A stretch of 32,461 nt of DNA from Desulfothermus okinawensis JCM 13304 (GCA_001311565.1 BBBM01000030.1:1-32461); one strand, 5' to 3'. Shown: positions 21,995-32,461, numbered from the stretch's first letter. Program-made: numbers and translations. The notes: generated from the letters alone by a model not told the origin.

Positions 21995-22516
21995 ATGAAG
22001 ACAATAAAAAAAGATAAACTATGTACTTAACTTTTTAGGTGGACTGCTTTTACTTTCAATGATGCTTGTGGCCTCTTTTAATATTATTTTCAGGCTGTTT
22101 GGCCATCCCATAAAAGGGACATTTGAATTATTGGGTTTTTTTAGGCGCCATGGTTTGCAGCCTCTCCCTTGCAGAAACTGAAGCAAAGGGAGGTCATATT
22201 CAAGTGGCACTCCTGTATGAAAAAAATGCCCAAGAAAATAAAATCAATACTAGATGTAGTGACCTTAATTTTATCAATTGGATTTTGGTCCCTTGTTTGT
22301 TTTAAGCTCTTTCAGCTTGGGCTCTTAATAAAAGATTCTGGAGAACTCTCTGAGACCTTGAGGATCCCATTTTATCCTGTAATTTTTTTTGTGCTTAATT
22401 GGGGTCTTGGCTTTAATTGTATTTATTTTCTTGAGATTTTGGAAAAAAAATATATGCCTATTTCTTTAGCTCTGCTTATTGATTGGGTTATGGAGCAGGT
22501 GATTAGTGAAAGGTAG
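21995..22516 (+). CDS. dctQ: TRAP transporter small permease, DctQ family
   Basis: Four-helix small membrane subunit. Seen after frame correction: MKTIKKINYVLNFLGGLLLL, MMLVASFNIIFRLFGHPIKGTFELLGFLGAMV, then the DctQ landmark ETEAKGGHIQVALLYEKMP, and two more helices (VVTLILSIGFWSLVCFKLF; a final one near 22370-22440). Corrections at A7 near 22006, T7 near 22136 and A7 near 22220. A T8 at 22383-22390 and an A8 at 22443-22450 leave the C-terminus uncertain: the end is 22516 as read, or about 22480 if one T is extra. Confidence 0.85.
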
Positions 22517-22715
22517 AGGGATGAAGGGTGTATGTGAAAGTGTGAGTGTATGTGTGTGTATATGGAAGTTACAGACCACAGACACAGATCACATACACAG
22601 ACACATCAGAGCTTGAGACTCACGAGTTAATGGAATAGGCAGATAAATTAAAATTATAATAATATGTTAATCCCTATATTTTGATAAACTAGGATTAAGT
22701 AATGTAGGTGTTCTT
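22517..22715. repeat. GT-rich / CA-rich imperfect inverted repeat in TRAP operon
   Basis: A GT-rich block (22526-22562) is followed by a CA-rich block (22571-22606). The perfect core is GTGTATGTGA at 22528-22537 with TCACATACAC at 22589-22598, and further TGTG/CACA words can pair around it. The base composition differs sharply from the AT-rich surroundings. It separates dctQ and dctM by an unusual 200 bases. The rest of the gap holds nothing recognisable. Confidence 0.55.
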
Positions 22716-24025
22716 ATGGATTTTTCACTCATAGGTATTTATGGAATAGTATTACTTTTGCTTATTATGTTTTTGCTTCCCATCCAGTTGGGTTGGCAAT
22801 GGGGATTGTGGGGTTTTTGGGGTTTTGGGTGTGTATAAATTTTAATGCAGCAGTTGGCATGGTAGGTGAGGAGACGTGGAAGGTATTTTCTTCTTATGGA
22901 CTAACGGTAATCCCTTTGTTCATATTGATGGGGCAAATATGTTTTTATTCAGGTGTAAATAGGAGAATGTATAAGTGGGCCAATATACTCCTTGGACAAA
23001 TAAGAGGTGGCCTTGCATGGCAACTATCCTTGCGTGTGCAGGATTTGCTGCTATTTGCGGATCCAATACAGCCACTGCAGCTACCATGGCCACTGTGGCT
23101 TTGCCTGAGATGAAAAAAATATAATTATGACCTTGGTTTTAGTGCAGGAGTGGTAGCAACAGGGGCCACACTTGGGGTAATGATTCCGCCCAGTGTGGTG
23201 CTCATTATAATAGGGCTCCAAACTGGACAATCAATAAGTGTTTTATTTCTAGGTTCCATTATCCCAGGCATCTTGCTAACCATTGGATTTATACTCGCTG
23301 TGGCCATAATCTGTAACATATATAAAGACCTGGGACCTTCCACTGAGTCCACCATGGTAAAAGACAAGCTAAGGGCAATATTGGTTTTTGGGAAATATTT
23401 TTATTATTCTCTCTTGTTATGGGAGGTCTGAGCTTTGGTATATTTACTCCAAGTGAGGCTGGTGCCGCTGGTTCAACCCTGGCCCTTCTAATCAGTATCT
23501 TCAGGAAGGATTTAGATATGGGAGGTTTCTCAAAGGCAATCTATGATACATTAAAGATTACCTGTATGATTTACATAATTATACTTGGTGCAGTAATCTT
23601 TGGTCGTTTCTTGACCATCTCGCGAATTCCATATGACGCTGCCTCATATGTGGCAGGACTAAAACTTCCCTCGTGGACTATAATGGGATTTATATTTTTG
23701 ATCTATTTGATTGGTGGAGCAATAATGGATGCACTAGCCTTGCTCCTTGTTACAATCCCAATTTTTTTTCCCAATTGCAAGGTCCCTTGGATATGACCCC
23801 ATCTGGTTTGGTGTCTGGATTACATTGGTAACGACCATGGGTGCAGTTACCCCTCCTGTGGGGATCAATGTGTTCATAGTCTCTGCCATGGACCAGGAAT
23901 TAAGTATTGCCAGAGTCATAAAAGGGGTAGTCTATTTCCTCCCTGTGTTCACAATACTTGTCTTTTTGTTAATAGGGTTTCCCCGATTGGTCCTGTGGCT
24001 GCCTTCACTATTTGGAGCCAGGTAG
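22716..24025 (+). CDS. dctM: TRAP transporter large permease, DctM family
   Basis: Large membrane subunit, about 435 residues and a dozen helices. Seen: HPVGLAMGIVGFLGFW, LTVIPLFILMGQICFYSGV, GGLAMATILACAGFAAICGS, NTATAATMATVALPEM, GATLGVMIPPSVVLIIIG, GIFTPSEAGAAGS, GGAIMDALALLLVTIPIFFP and TPPVGINVFIVSAM, all DctM hallmarks. Corrections: A7 near 23113 and T8 near 23763 are one base too long, but three other points (near 22783, 23011 and 23418) each lack one base and are not at long runs. The ribosome-binding site is weak. Confidence 0.9.
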
Positions 24026-24047
24026 ACTACTCTATTCCTATATTTGC

Positions 24048-24737
24048 TTATTTATTTATATTCTTCAAATATCTGTAATAGCTATTAATATTATAAACTG
24101 CAGCAAGGGGATTGTGGCCAAGTAGTCTGTCTTTAACAGCAAGGACAGTACAAGGGGATTTTGCATATTTTAAAAATAATGTATCGTGACCAACGCATAG
24201 ACCAAGGAGTATATCTAGATCTGTCCCTTCTGAATTAAGCACCATTGCCTGTAAAACGGGATTGCACATTGATTCAAACTTACCAATTGCAATCTTCTCA
24301 TTATCTGAGATGCCAATGGTCTCTTTGGGAACTGCCCCAACTTTACACACTACAGATACAACATCAAATCCCATGTCTGAATAAAATTTTTCTACAACCT
24401 TGGCCTCCTCCCTTAAGCCACGCAAAATGCTATGCCAAGCCTCCTAAATTTCATCTTTTTTTGCATATTCTGCTATTTCTAAAATCCTAGGTTTTATGGG
24501 TATTACTTTATCATATCCTTGCTCTTTGTTCCCATACCCTTCTGCTTCTTGGAGGGAGGCATTTTGTGCAAGGATGTAGATATCTTCTTTTTTTGTATTC
24601 CCTTAAACTTTTTTTCAATCAGATCTTTTTTTTGTGATTGTTGGACAATTTTTGGGATGTTTTCCTCCTGTATCTCTCCGACAAACCCTTTCTGATAAGG
24701 CTATTGAACATGCTGCGCAATTTGGCTTTAAATCCAT
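24048..24737 (-). CDS. DUF1847 cysteine-rich metal-binding protein
   Basis: About 226 residues. Seen: N-terminal cysteines CAACSIALSERVCRRD and HPKNCPT, a helix ILEIAEYAKKMKFRRLGIAFCVGLREEAK, SVVCKVGAVPKETIG, MCNPVLQAMVLN, LLGLCVGHDTLFLKYAKSP and TVLAVKDRLLGHNPLAA, matching DUF1847, found widely in anaerobes and of unknown function. Start at 24737 has AGGAGG upstream. Four A runs are one base too long; near 24421 one G seems missing (GIAFCVGLREEA). Convergent with the TRAP operon. Confidence 0.8.
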
Positions 24738-25208
24738 TTTAGACCTCCTGCTGAGTAATATAGTTTAATGGTGTTAAAAGACTATTTCTCTCTTTTTAAT
24801 CCAAGTTTATTCAAACTTTGGTTAATTTATTTAAATTGTGTTAGACAGCTGATACCATTGAACCAATAGACTTTTACTGACTCACTCTGAAAATAATATC
24901 ATAAAAAGATAACAATTGAACGAATCAAAATTAAAGGAATTGTGTGAATAGTTCAAGTCTGTGATTGAAAACTGATTTTTTTTACTGAATAAAATAGTAA
25001 CTATCCCAAAAAAACAACTTATCTTAAGAAGATGTTATATATTACTAGCTACAATTGGGTATTTTGTTCGGTTAAAATTTAATGGAAAATAGTGAAACAG
25101 ACTATACTTTTTTTTGTAAATTTAGTTATTGAAAAAAAATAATGAAATGGTTTAAAAAATAATAGTTAATAATTTTCGTATGCTATTAAATTTAAATGGA
25201 AAATTAAG
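24738..25208. other. Intergenic region without recognisable content
   Basis: 470 bases, AT-rich, no gene, terminator or repeat that I can support. Confidence 0.5.
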
Positions 25209-27053
25209 ATGATATATATTTTTGTTTTTATATTAAACATAAGTTTATTTATCAATTGTTCAATATTACAGGCATATTCAATTAGTAATGAAAATAAAGC
25301 AAAAGAATATGTAAAATTGTGTTATGATTACAATAATAGGGCTAGATATAATCTGGCCATTTCTGCCTGTACTAAGGCAATTAATTTATATCCCTATGAT
25401 TATTATGCATATTTTAAGAGGGGACTTGCATATGGATATAAAAAACAATATGATCTTGCTATAAAAGATTATTCAAGATCTATAATACTAAATCCAAATT
25501 ATGCTCCAGCCTATTATAATAGGGGATGGGCCTATGGGGAAAAAAAAAGAATATGATCTTGCTATAAAAGATTATACTAAAGCTATAAAGTTAAATCCCA
25601 ATAACAAAGATGCCTATTATAATAGAGGATTTGCATATGTTAATGAGAGATTATATGATTTAGCAATTAGGGATTTTTCATTTGTGCTCAAAAAAGATCC
25701 AGGATACGAGCGAGCCTATTTTTGGCGTGGTTTTGCATATGGAGAAAAAGGAGAATATGATCTTGCCATAAAAGACTATTCAAATACTATAAAATTAAAC
25801 CCTTATCATGCTGGGGCCTATTGTAATAGGGGCTTTGGTTTTAGCAAAAAAGGACTCTATAATTTAGCCATTAAAGATTATACATCTGCCATTAATATTG
25901 ATCCCAAAATGACCATTGCCTATTTAAATCGGGGGATAGTATTTGGTTATTTGAACAAATGGGAAAAGGCCCTAACAGATTTCAGGGCATTAGTTTATCA
26001 GAATCCAACAAATCCTTTTTATCGTTTGGACTATGGTTTTGTATTATCAAAAGCAAATCAGATAGAAGAAGCAAGAAGACAAATCCAACTTGCCTTAAAG
26101 TCTGCTCCAACTCTGTTACAAAAAAGGGGAAACTACTTATCATCCCTTTACTTTAATAAACAGATATTTCCCACCTATTTTTATGCTGAAGAATATCTCT
26201 TTGCTTCAAGATACACATCTGTTTCCCCAGAATATTTAAACCTTTCCAAAGATATATTGAAAATAAAAACTCCAGTTGGAAATGGAATAAAAAGGGTTTC
26301 TACACCAGTTTCAAAACATCACTGTGTAAAGCCTTATCCAAATAGATATTTATTCGCTATTTTGATATCAAATTACTCTGAATTACCTGAACTCACATTT
26401 GTTAAACACGATAAACAAATCCTTTTAAAATTAGCCACATGTTTTTTTAGGCGTTCCAGATGAAAATATCATGATATTAGAGAATTCTTCACTTGGGAGG
26501 ATCAAACATAGAGCCAGAAATTTCTTTTCCAATATAACCAAAAAAAGATGCCCTTGTTTTTGTTTATTACTCAGGTCACGGTATAACTGACACTAAAGGA
26601 GAATTCTACCTTCTTCCCAAGGATGCATCTGTGGATTCTGAAGAAGACCTTAAAGAGACTGGTCTATCCATAAGAGAATTAAGTAAAAAGATATCCCTTG
26701 CCAGGGGATTAAAACTTGCCATGATTGATGCATGCAGGGTTCCCTTGGCGTGGAAGCCTGCAGTATTGATAAGAAAAGAAACTGGTCCCAAGGACATGGC
26801 TCTATTATTTGGCACAAAACCCGGGAAAACCAGTGTAAAAGAGAAGGAAGGAGAATCCTCTGCATTTATCTCAGCCCTATATCAAATGGCAACATCAGGC
26901 CTTACAAACATAGATCAAAATGATGATGGTTATGTGGAGATTGATGAATTAATTATGCCCCTAAAAAAATGGATTAGGAAAGTATCATCTGATCCTTCTC
27001 AGTCTCCAGAGGTATGGGGAAAAAGGGATATACCTGTATTTCCAGTGGAATAA
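25209..27053 (+). CDS. TPR repeat protein with caspase-like (C14) domain and EF-hand
   Basis: About 614 residues. Seen: hydrophobic N-terminus (signal peptide or anchor) ending LQAYS, then seven or eight TPRs with the recurrent LAIKDYTKAI-LNP pattern up to about residue 290, then a caspase/peptidase C14 domain: RYLFAILISNY beta strand, catalytic His in VFVYYSGHG, and catalytic Cys in AMIDACR. Near the end DQNDDGYVEIDE fits an EF-hand calcium loop. Corrections: A9 at 25540-25548, T7 near 26442 and A7 near 26540, each one base too long. Bacterial proteins of this type (orthocaspase-related) are often linked to stress or signalling; the N-terminal segment suggests it works outside the cytoplasm. 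It is followed closely by a DUF4384-like gene. Confidence 0.85.
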
Positions 27054-27081
27054 AAAAAGGCGACTTTATAGGGAGGTATGT

Positions 27082-28077
27082 GTGAGGAAATTATTTTTAT
27101 ATCCCCATCTAGCTCTTGCAACTTTTATATCTATAACCACATTTACCATTGTGGCCTTTGGAGGTCCTGCCAGCGATTTTGCAAAAGATTTAAAAAGCAA
27201 ACTAAGATTCAATCAACGGGTGGCTATAACTTATATATATGATGCAAAAAGTTTTAATATTACTGCATATGGAAATTTGTGGAGGGACAAAGTTTCCACA
27301 GCTCTAAACCTTGAAGGAATTAAGGTAGTATCCAGAAAGGAACTGGGGATTTTAATGGAAGATATAACATCATTTGAGGATACAAAAAAAATCTGGAGAT
27401 GATCTAAATAATCTTAATGTAGATGTACTTATTATGGGAAGTTATTATCTTGAGCCATGTAAAACTATGGTTAAAGTAGAGATGGTGTTAAAGGGAATAA
27501 ATCTAAAAAAATTTTGAAATATTGACTTCAAGAAATTTTTCCATACAGGTCCCTTTACAAAATGCAATATTACTCACCCAGGTATTAGGTAATTTAAGAG
27601 ACAACAAAATGGAAAAAAATTGGAACTAAAACTATTTTTTTAGATGCCTCTTTAAATAAGGCCTGTTTTTCACCTGGAGAAAAAGCATACATAAAGATCA
27701 ATACCCAGCCTGGTATGTATGTGTATATTTTTAATATAGCTGCTGATGGAAGTGTTGTTAGGATATTGCCAAATTCCATATTTAAAGAAATGGCATTACC
27801 TGTAGGTGAAATTACCTTTCCACCACCAAAGATTCATAATCTCTCCCTTGTAATGGCAGCATATCCCAATATTGATCCAGCTTATGAAAGCTTTAGAATT
27901 ATAGTTAGTAAGCACCCTTTAAAGGAAGAAGGATTTCCCATTCCAGATAACCAGATAATAATTGGAAACAAGGCACGCACAATAAAGGATTTATATCACT
28001 TAGTTGCAAATAACAAAGATATAGCAATAAAAGACCTCCCATATCTGGTGGGTGAAAGTTGTAGAAAAACACAATAA
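27082..28077 (+). CDS. Exported DUF4384-like protein
   Basis: About 330 residues, GTG start at 27082 with GGGAGG at 27071-27076. Seen: signal peptide MRKLFLYPHLALATFISITT ... AFG, a domain resembling a lipoprotein/CsgG-like fold (VAITYIYDAKSFNITAYG, VLIMGSYYLEP), then LNKACFSPGEKAYIKINTQPGMYVYIFNIAADGSV with ILPNS, characteristic of DUF4384. Three A runs (near 27384-27391, 27506-27512 and 27612-27618) are one base too long. DUF4384 domains often occur in or beside caspase-like proteins, which fits the neighbour upstream; the two probably form one operon. Confidence 0.75.
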
Positions 28078-28147
28078 TTATTCACAAAAAAAACAGATAA
28101 CTTCTCCTTAAGAATAGTCTACTGAAAAACTATTTCTTTAAAAAAAA

Positions 28148-28839
28148 TCAAAATCTCTTCATAAAGTTGGACAACACTTTTGTATTCTGGAACTGTTCAA
28201 TTTTTTTTGTTTTTAAAACATGGGCAAGTTCTTCTTCGTCTCCAGGGATTTTGCTGCAAGATATTTGATTTCCAATGGTCCCGACACAAAGGGAAGAGTG
28301 ACTGTCTGTGTTATAAACAGCGATTAAGTCCCATCTATTCTTTACGTCATTATACAGATCAAGGTTATATGGTTTATATTGCCCATTTTTCAATTTATCA
28401 AAGCCACTAATCAATATATTGATGGAGTTTAGCTCTATACCATGTATTTTTGAAAATATTTTTTTCTTCATCAATACTTAAGTCATTTGACCATCTAAAG
28501 AGGTGGGCAACAAATATAAAGCTTTTTGAAAAGTCAATTTCTGGGATATTAAGTAGCTCATTAAAGGAAATCATAAAGTCTACTTTTATTCCTCTGTTTT
28601 TTTGTAATGATTACAAGGTCAATCCCCTCTTGCAAGGTGACTTCCAGTCCAGCATATAACTTTATCTGGGGAAATTGGTCTTGAAGCTCCTTGATTTCAT
28701 TTTCATTCCATTGTATCTGGTGTTCTGTTATAACAATTGCGTCAAAGCCTCTTTCTATGGCTAAAGCACATGCCTCTTGGGGGCTTAGATGAGAGCAGGG
28801 GGAATATCTGGTTGTGTGGAGATGCAGGTCAATTATCAC
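28148..28839 (-). CDS. PHP-domain metal-dependent phosphoesterase-like protein
   Basis: About 230 residues. Seen: IIDLHLHTTRYSPCSHLSP (HxH metal motif), ALAIERGFDAIVITEHQ, KLYAGLEVTLQEGIDLVIIT and near the end LIAVYNTDSHSS, the usual PHP metal ligands. Shifts at plus-strand T7 runs near 28608-28614 and 28459-28465, each one base too long. Members act on phosphoesters (for example nucleoside bisphosphates) but the substrate here is unknown. The last residues depend on an A8 tract and are uncertain. Divergent from the map gene with 57 bases between starts. Confidence 0.8.
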
Positions 28840-28896
28840 ACATCCTCCTTTTGTTTAAAGTAACTATTTAAATTATTTATTTGTGGAGTGCAAGTT

Positions 28897-29782
28897 ATGA
28901 AAATAGGTAGAAATGATCCCTGCCCATGTGGCAGTGGTTTAAAATACAAAAAGTGTTGTATGAAAAAGGATAAATCTAAACAGTCCTTTAATACCTTAAA
29001 GGAGTTATATTTTAGAAAGTACAAGATCAGGCTGAAAGAAAAAAAAAGATATTTTAGGTATTAAGAGGGCAGGGGAGTTAGTTGTAAAGACTTTGGATAT
29101 GGTGGAAACAAAGATACGCCCTGGAATTACCACTGATTATATAAATACACTGGTACATGAATTTACCATAGCCCATGGAGGGATACCAGCCCCACTTAAT
29201 TATAATGGATTTCCAAAAAGCGTATGTGTTTCTGTAAATGAGGTAATTTGTCATGGTATTCCTGGAGACAGGGTGTTAGAAGAAAGTGATATTGTAAATG
29301 TTGATGTGACCACTAAATTAAATGGGTATTATGCAGATGCCAACAAGACCTTTTTTTGTGGGAAAGGTCTCAGAAGATGCAAAAAAAAATTGTAAATGTT
29401 GCAAGGGAATCTTTAAAAAGGGGACTTTCACAGGTAAGGCCTGGAAATACAGTTGGAGATATTGGATGGGCTATACAGCAGTATGCAGAAAAAGAACAGG
29501 GATGTTCAGTGGTAAGAGAAATGGTGGGTCATGGAGTTGGATTCCAGTTCCATGAACCACCTCAGATCCCCCATTATGGAAAAAAAAGGTCATGGAATAG
29601 TGCTTGTACCTGGAATGGTTTTTACTGTTGAACCCATGATAAATCTAGGAAAAAGGGACTTAGTTATACTTCCAGATAACTGGACGGCTGTGACCAGAGA
29701 TGGATCCCTCTCTGCCCAGTTTGAACAGACTGTGTTGGTGACAGAGACTGGTTATGAGAGTTTGACCCCTTATGATCTATAA
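28897..29782 (+). CDS. map: Type I methionine aminopeptidase with N-terminal SEC-C motif
   Basis: Removes the initiator Met from new proteins. Seen: SEC-C zinc motif [16 protein letters not shown] in the first 22 residues, then the pita-bread aminopeptidase fold: [34 protein letters not shown] (His), [23 protein letters not shown] (two Asp ligands), [13 protein letters not shown] (His), [11 protein letters not shown] (Glu) and [12 protein letters not shown] (Glu). Length about 294. Corrections at A9 (29039-29047), T7 (29350-29356), A9 (29381-29389) and A8 (29580-29587), each one base too long. An essential housekeeping gene with four frame breaks is strong evidence that the breaks are not true inactivation. 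Confidence 0.92.
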
Positions 29783-30212
29783 GGAGTCTATTTGATTAAT
29801 CCGTCTCAGGTGCCTTCCTCCTTCAAACTCTTCCTGCAAAAACGCCTCCACAATACTTAGGGCCAGATCCTCTCCAATGACCCTGGCCCCAAGGCAGAGG
29901 ACATTGGCGTTATTGTGCCTTCTGCTCATTTTTGCCATGTATTCATTGAAACAAAGTGCAGCACGAATTCCCTTTACCCTATTTGCACTAATTGACATCC
30001 CAATCCCTGTCCCACAGATAAGGATTCCCAGGATAGAATCTTCCACAACCTTTTTACATAACTTAAAGGCAAATTCAGGGTAATCACAAGAGTTCTCCTT
30101 ATCACACCCAACATCTATTACCTCATAACCTTTGCCCTGTAAAAAAAATTTTTAAATTTTCTTTTAAGGGATAACCTGCATGATCCGATCCCATAACGAT
30201 TTTCTTTTCCAT
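29777..30212 (-). CDS. rpiB: Ribose-5-phosphate isomerase B
   Basis: Interconverts ribulose-5-phosphate and ribose-5-phosphate in the pentose phosphate pathway. Seen: [61 protein letters not shown] (catalytic Cys and the CGTGIG signature) and [13 protein letters not shown]; about 144 residues, the family length. One correction at a plus-strand A8 near 30141-30148. Its stop TAG is directly adjacent to the map stop on the opposite strand (bases 29777-29779 and 29780-29782). Confidence 0.93.
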
Positions 30213-30237
30213 ATTTTCCCCTGTACTTTAAAATTGG

Positions 30238-30258
30238 CTCCCCGATTTTGTCGGGGAG
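30238..30258 (-). terminator. Hairpin between coiled-coil gene and rpiB
   Basis: CTCCCCGA, loop TTTTG, TCGGGGAG: an 8-bp GC-rich stem. On the minus strand it is followed by CCAATTTTAAAG, a weak T stretch, so it could terminate or attenuate transcription between the coiled-coil gene and rpiB. Confidence 0.55.
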
Positions 30259-30268
30259 TCCCTTTGTG

Positions 30269-30605
30269 TTAGAGGTCTTCAGTCCTTTTTTTTATAATTT
30301 CATCCCTTAAGTTCTCTATTTGCTTTTCAAGTGAGCTTATTTCACTCTCCAAGAATTCGATTTGCTTTTTGGCAACCTCTATTTGTTCTTGCTGATTTTC
30401 ATCATCTTCCTTGAGATTATAATATAGTTTTCCCAGATTAAGGTATTCCCTATCCAGCCTTTTTTTTCAAATCCTTTATTTCCCATTTTCTAAGACCTTT
30501 TATAATGTTAAAATGGACTTCACTGATAATTGCCTTAATACTCAAGGGAATTGTTTGTAACAAGGATGGTTTCATGGTGCTGGCACATGCATTTTCTTTT
30601 GACAT
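30269..30605 (-). CDS. Coiled-coil protein of unknown function
   Basis: About 112 residues. N-terminal MSKENACASTMKPSLLQTIP, SIKAIISEVHFNIIKGLRKWEI, then a continuous charged coiled coil (LKKRLDREYLNLGKLYYNL; QIEFLESEISSLEKQIENL). No signal peptide. GGAG lies just before the start. One A8 near 30460-30467 is one base too long. Family not recognised; the neighbours (LolB-like lipoprotein and TPR protein upstream) may hint at an envelope role. Confidence 0.7.
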
Positions 30606-30620
30606 ATTTCACTCCTTTTT

Positions 30621-31377
30621 TTAGTTTTGGGTTGTGTTGCCCTTTAATATAACCTCTTTGGTAACATTCAACGGTGTTTTTAGGTTCAGTTCCTTTAATT
30701 TAAACTTATCCTTAAAACAATTTTTTTTTCCTGATTTTAAAAACTAGCTCCCCAAGATTGGTGTCTTTTAATACCACCTTTGAATTATTAAAAATTTCGA
30801 TTCTCCCTCCTGCACATCCTTTTATAAGGATTTTGTTTAAGTCATAGGCTAGTTCCATCTCTTTGACTAACTGGTCATTAAAATAGTATTTGACCCCGTT
30901 TTTGACTTCCTCAATTTTTTTTGGTTTTGAGATAAATGTTTTCCACTCCCCAGTCAATACTTTTAATAAAAACCCAGGAGGTATATTGGCATTAACTCCA
31001 AAAATAGTAAATATTTCACTGGGTTTTTTTAAAATATACACTTTATTTTCTTTAATAGAAAAGACCTTTACTATGTCTTTTTTTTATTTCAATCATGGAC
31101 AATAGGGTTCCAAATGGGGATTTTATTTCCATAATCCATGGAAAACTAGTATTTCCCTTTAGATAAAATCTCCCTCTGAAATTTTGATGTTTGGAAAAAT
31201 AATATATTATTCCCTGGATATTGTATGCCTGACATCTATCCTGTTCCCCAGATAGCCTATATCTATTTAGGAGTTCATCAGGTGATGGTTTGGTGTGATC
31301 TTTTTTTAAATGTTGCACAACCAGAGCTTAAAGAGAAAAATAACAAGAGGATAAATGATTTTTTTAAAAAAATCCAT
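30621..31377 (-). CDS. LolB/DUF4292-like outer-membrane lipoprotein
   Basis: About 250 residues. Seen after correction: lipoprotein signal SFILLLFFSLSSGC with lipidation Cys, then DELLNRYRLSGEQDRCQAYNIQGIIYYF, a beta-rich body (FRGRFYLKGNTSFPWIMEI; MIEIKKDIVKVFSIKENKVYI) and FLLKVLTGEW, the pattern of LolB-like half-barrel lipoproteins that receive lipoproteins at the outer membrane. Four runs are one base too long (31361-31374 region, 31311-31317, 31078-31085 and 30721-30729). Directly downstream of a TPR gene, an arrangement often seen in this group. The family assignment is moderate. Confidence 0.65.
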
Positions 31378-31415
31378 ATTATTAATACAGGAAGGTGTAA
31401 TAGTGTTTTTTTTAT

Positions 31416-32461
31416 TTAAGGGCATTCAATTTTTTTCTTAATTTTTAAGGGGTCTTCAGGCTCATTTAATAAGGAATTTTTATAACCTTTTTTTTCGCTT
31501 CCTTAAAATTTTTTTTAATTTAAGGGCAATATCTCCGTAGTGTTCCCATATTGTGGGGTCCATTTTTGTATTTTGAACGGCCTTTTTTTTATATATTCCC
31601 ACGCTTTCCGGTAATCTTTTATTTTGTAATAATACCATGCCATGGAATCCAAGAAATATCCATTGTTTGGCTCGAGTAAAAGGGCCTTTTTTTATTAGCT
31701 CATACCCCCTTTTTAAATCTGTCCCTTTTTCAACCAGTGTATAACCTATGAAATTTAAGGCTGAGGCATGATTTGGGTCTATTTTTAGTATCTTCTCCAT
31801 GATGGACAAAGAACTCTCTATGTTATTTAATTTGTAATAGATTGTACCCAATTGAAATAGAAGGTTTAAATCATCTGGATTTTGCTTTAGAGATTCTTCA
31901 ATTATTCTTTTTGCCTCATTGTACTTTTTATTTAACACATATAAATCACTTAAAAAAAATTCGTAGTTTTTTTATTATTTGGATGTTTTTTTTACTTGTT
32001 CTTCTAAAATTTTCTCTGCAGCATTATATTTTTTTCTCATTTATCAATATTTTTATTTTTAGATCCAGTGCATTTAAATAAATGTCACTATCTGTGGGGA
32101 TTTCGTCAATTGACTTAAGGCACTCTCAGCATCTTTATATTTTTTTTAGTTTTATTAGAGCATAGTAATATGAAATTCTAGGGTATTCGTCTTTAAAGTT
32201 CTCAATTGTTTTAAGGAGTTCCTCTGCTTGATCGTATAGATTTTCCTTTAAAAAAAAGTCCTATTGCATCTATTAAATCCTTAGGATCAGATATATAATC
32301 CTGTGCAATGGAAAATGCCTTGTGTATGTTTCCAAGATTAATATCTATTTCAATTAACCTTAGCAGCAATTCTTTGTTAGTAAATCCCTGGGATATGAGT
32401 TTTGAATATATCTTTTCTGCTGAGACTAAATCATTTTCAAGTTCATATAAATAAGCCAGCT
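31416..32461 (-). CDS. TPR protein, N-terminus outside the window
   Basis: Partial; at least 345 residues of tetratricopeptide repeats. Seen: RIIEESLKQNPDDLNLLFQLGTIYYKL, ILKIDPNHASALNFIGYTLVEKG, YELIKKALLLEPNNGYFLDS, MAWYYYKIKDYRKAWEYIKK, WEHYGDIALKLKNFKEAKK and a tail LLNEPEDPLKIKKKIE. The repeats let the frame be checked closely: one A7 (31688-31694) is one base too long and three A8 runs (31583-31590, near 31508-31515 and near 31491-31498) need two fewer bases or one more. The stop is at 31416, or 31412 if the last A7 is also long. Probably an envelope-associated scaffold preceding the LolB-like gene. Confidence 0.8.

Overview
The window is low in G+C by eye and has the gene content of a Gram-negative anaerobe: outer-membrane TonB-dependent receptors, a LolB-like lipoprotein, FeoA/FeoB, TRAP and ECF-nickel-type accessory proteins, DUF1847 and FmdE-family proteins. 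A low-GC member of the former Deltaproteobacteria (Desulfobacterota-like) fits best, but this is inference from gene content. No rRNA, tRNA, CRISPR array or insertion sequence was seen.

Layout. 1-1545 (minus) is an iron-uptake cluster, feoA2-feoA1-feoB, with a 28-bp perfect palindrome and related half-sites; the same half-site recurs upstream of the next operon. 2249-5563 (plus) holds a TonB receptor, a DUF4198/NikK-like exported protein and a NikL-like exported protein. 5885-16328 (minus) is one long operon: TonB receptor, periplasmic binding protein, FecCD-type permease, FecE-type ATPase, a 1,300-residue CobN-family chelatase subunit, then an ABC-2 ATPase and permease. Divergent from it, 16471-19498 (plus) carries chlD- and chlI-type AAA+ subunits. 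Together these supply all three subunits of a class I metal chelatase next to a two-membrane importer and a probable exporter, which suggests uptake of a tetrapyrrole or corrinoid (or its metal) coupled to metal insertion or removal. 19504-20466 (minus) has an FmdE/zinc-ribbon protein and a small unknown protein. 20887-24025 (plus) is a TRAP transporter (P, Q, M) behind a promoter with an internal operator-like inverted repeat and a strong terminator hairpin. 24048-24737 (minus) is a DUF1847 protein. 25209-28077 (plus) is a TPR-caspase-EF-hand protein followed by a DUF4384-like protein. 28148-28839 (minus) is a PHP-domain protein; 28897-29782 (plus) is a methionine aminopeptidase with an SEC-C head; 29777-32461 (minus) runs TPR protein, LolB-like lipoprotein, coiled-coil protein and rpiB.

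The most pervasive signal is that nearly every gene is broken into several frames, almost always at A or T runs of 7-9, and the frame is restored if the run is one (sometimes two) bases shorter. I reconstructed each gene by hand across these points and annotate whole genes, not fragments. Housekeeping genes (map, rpiB) are hit as well, both A and T runs are affected, and a few indels lie outside long runs, so an insertion-biased sequencing or assembly error is the most economical explanation; large-scale transcriptional slippage is the biological alternative. Sizes and exact termini below assume this frame correction.
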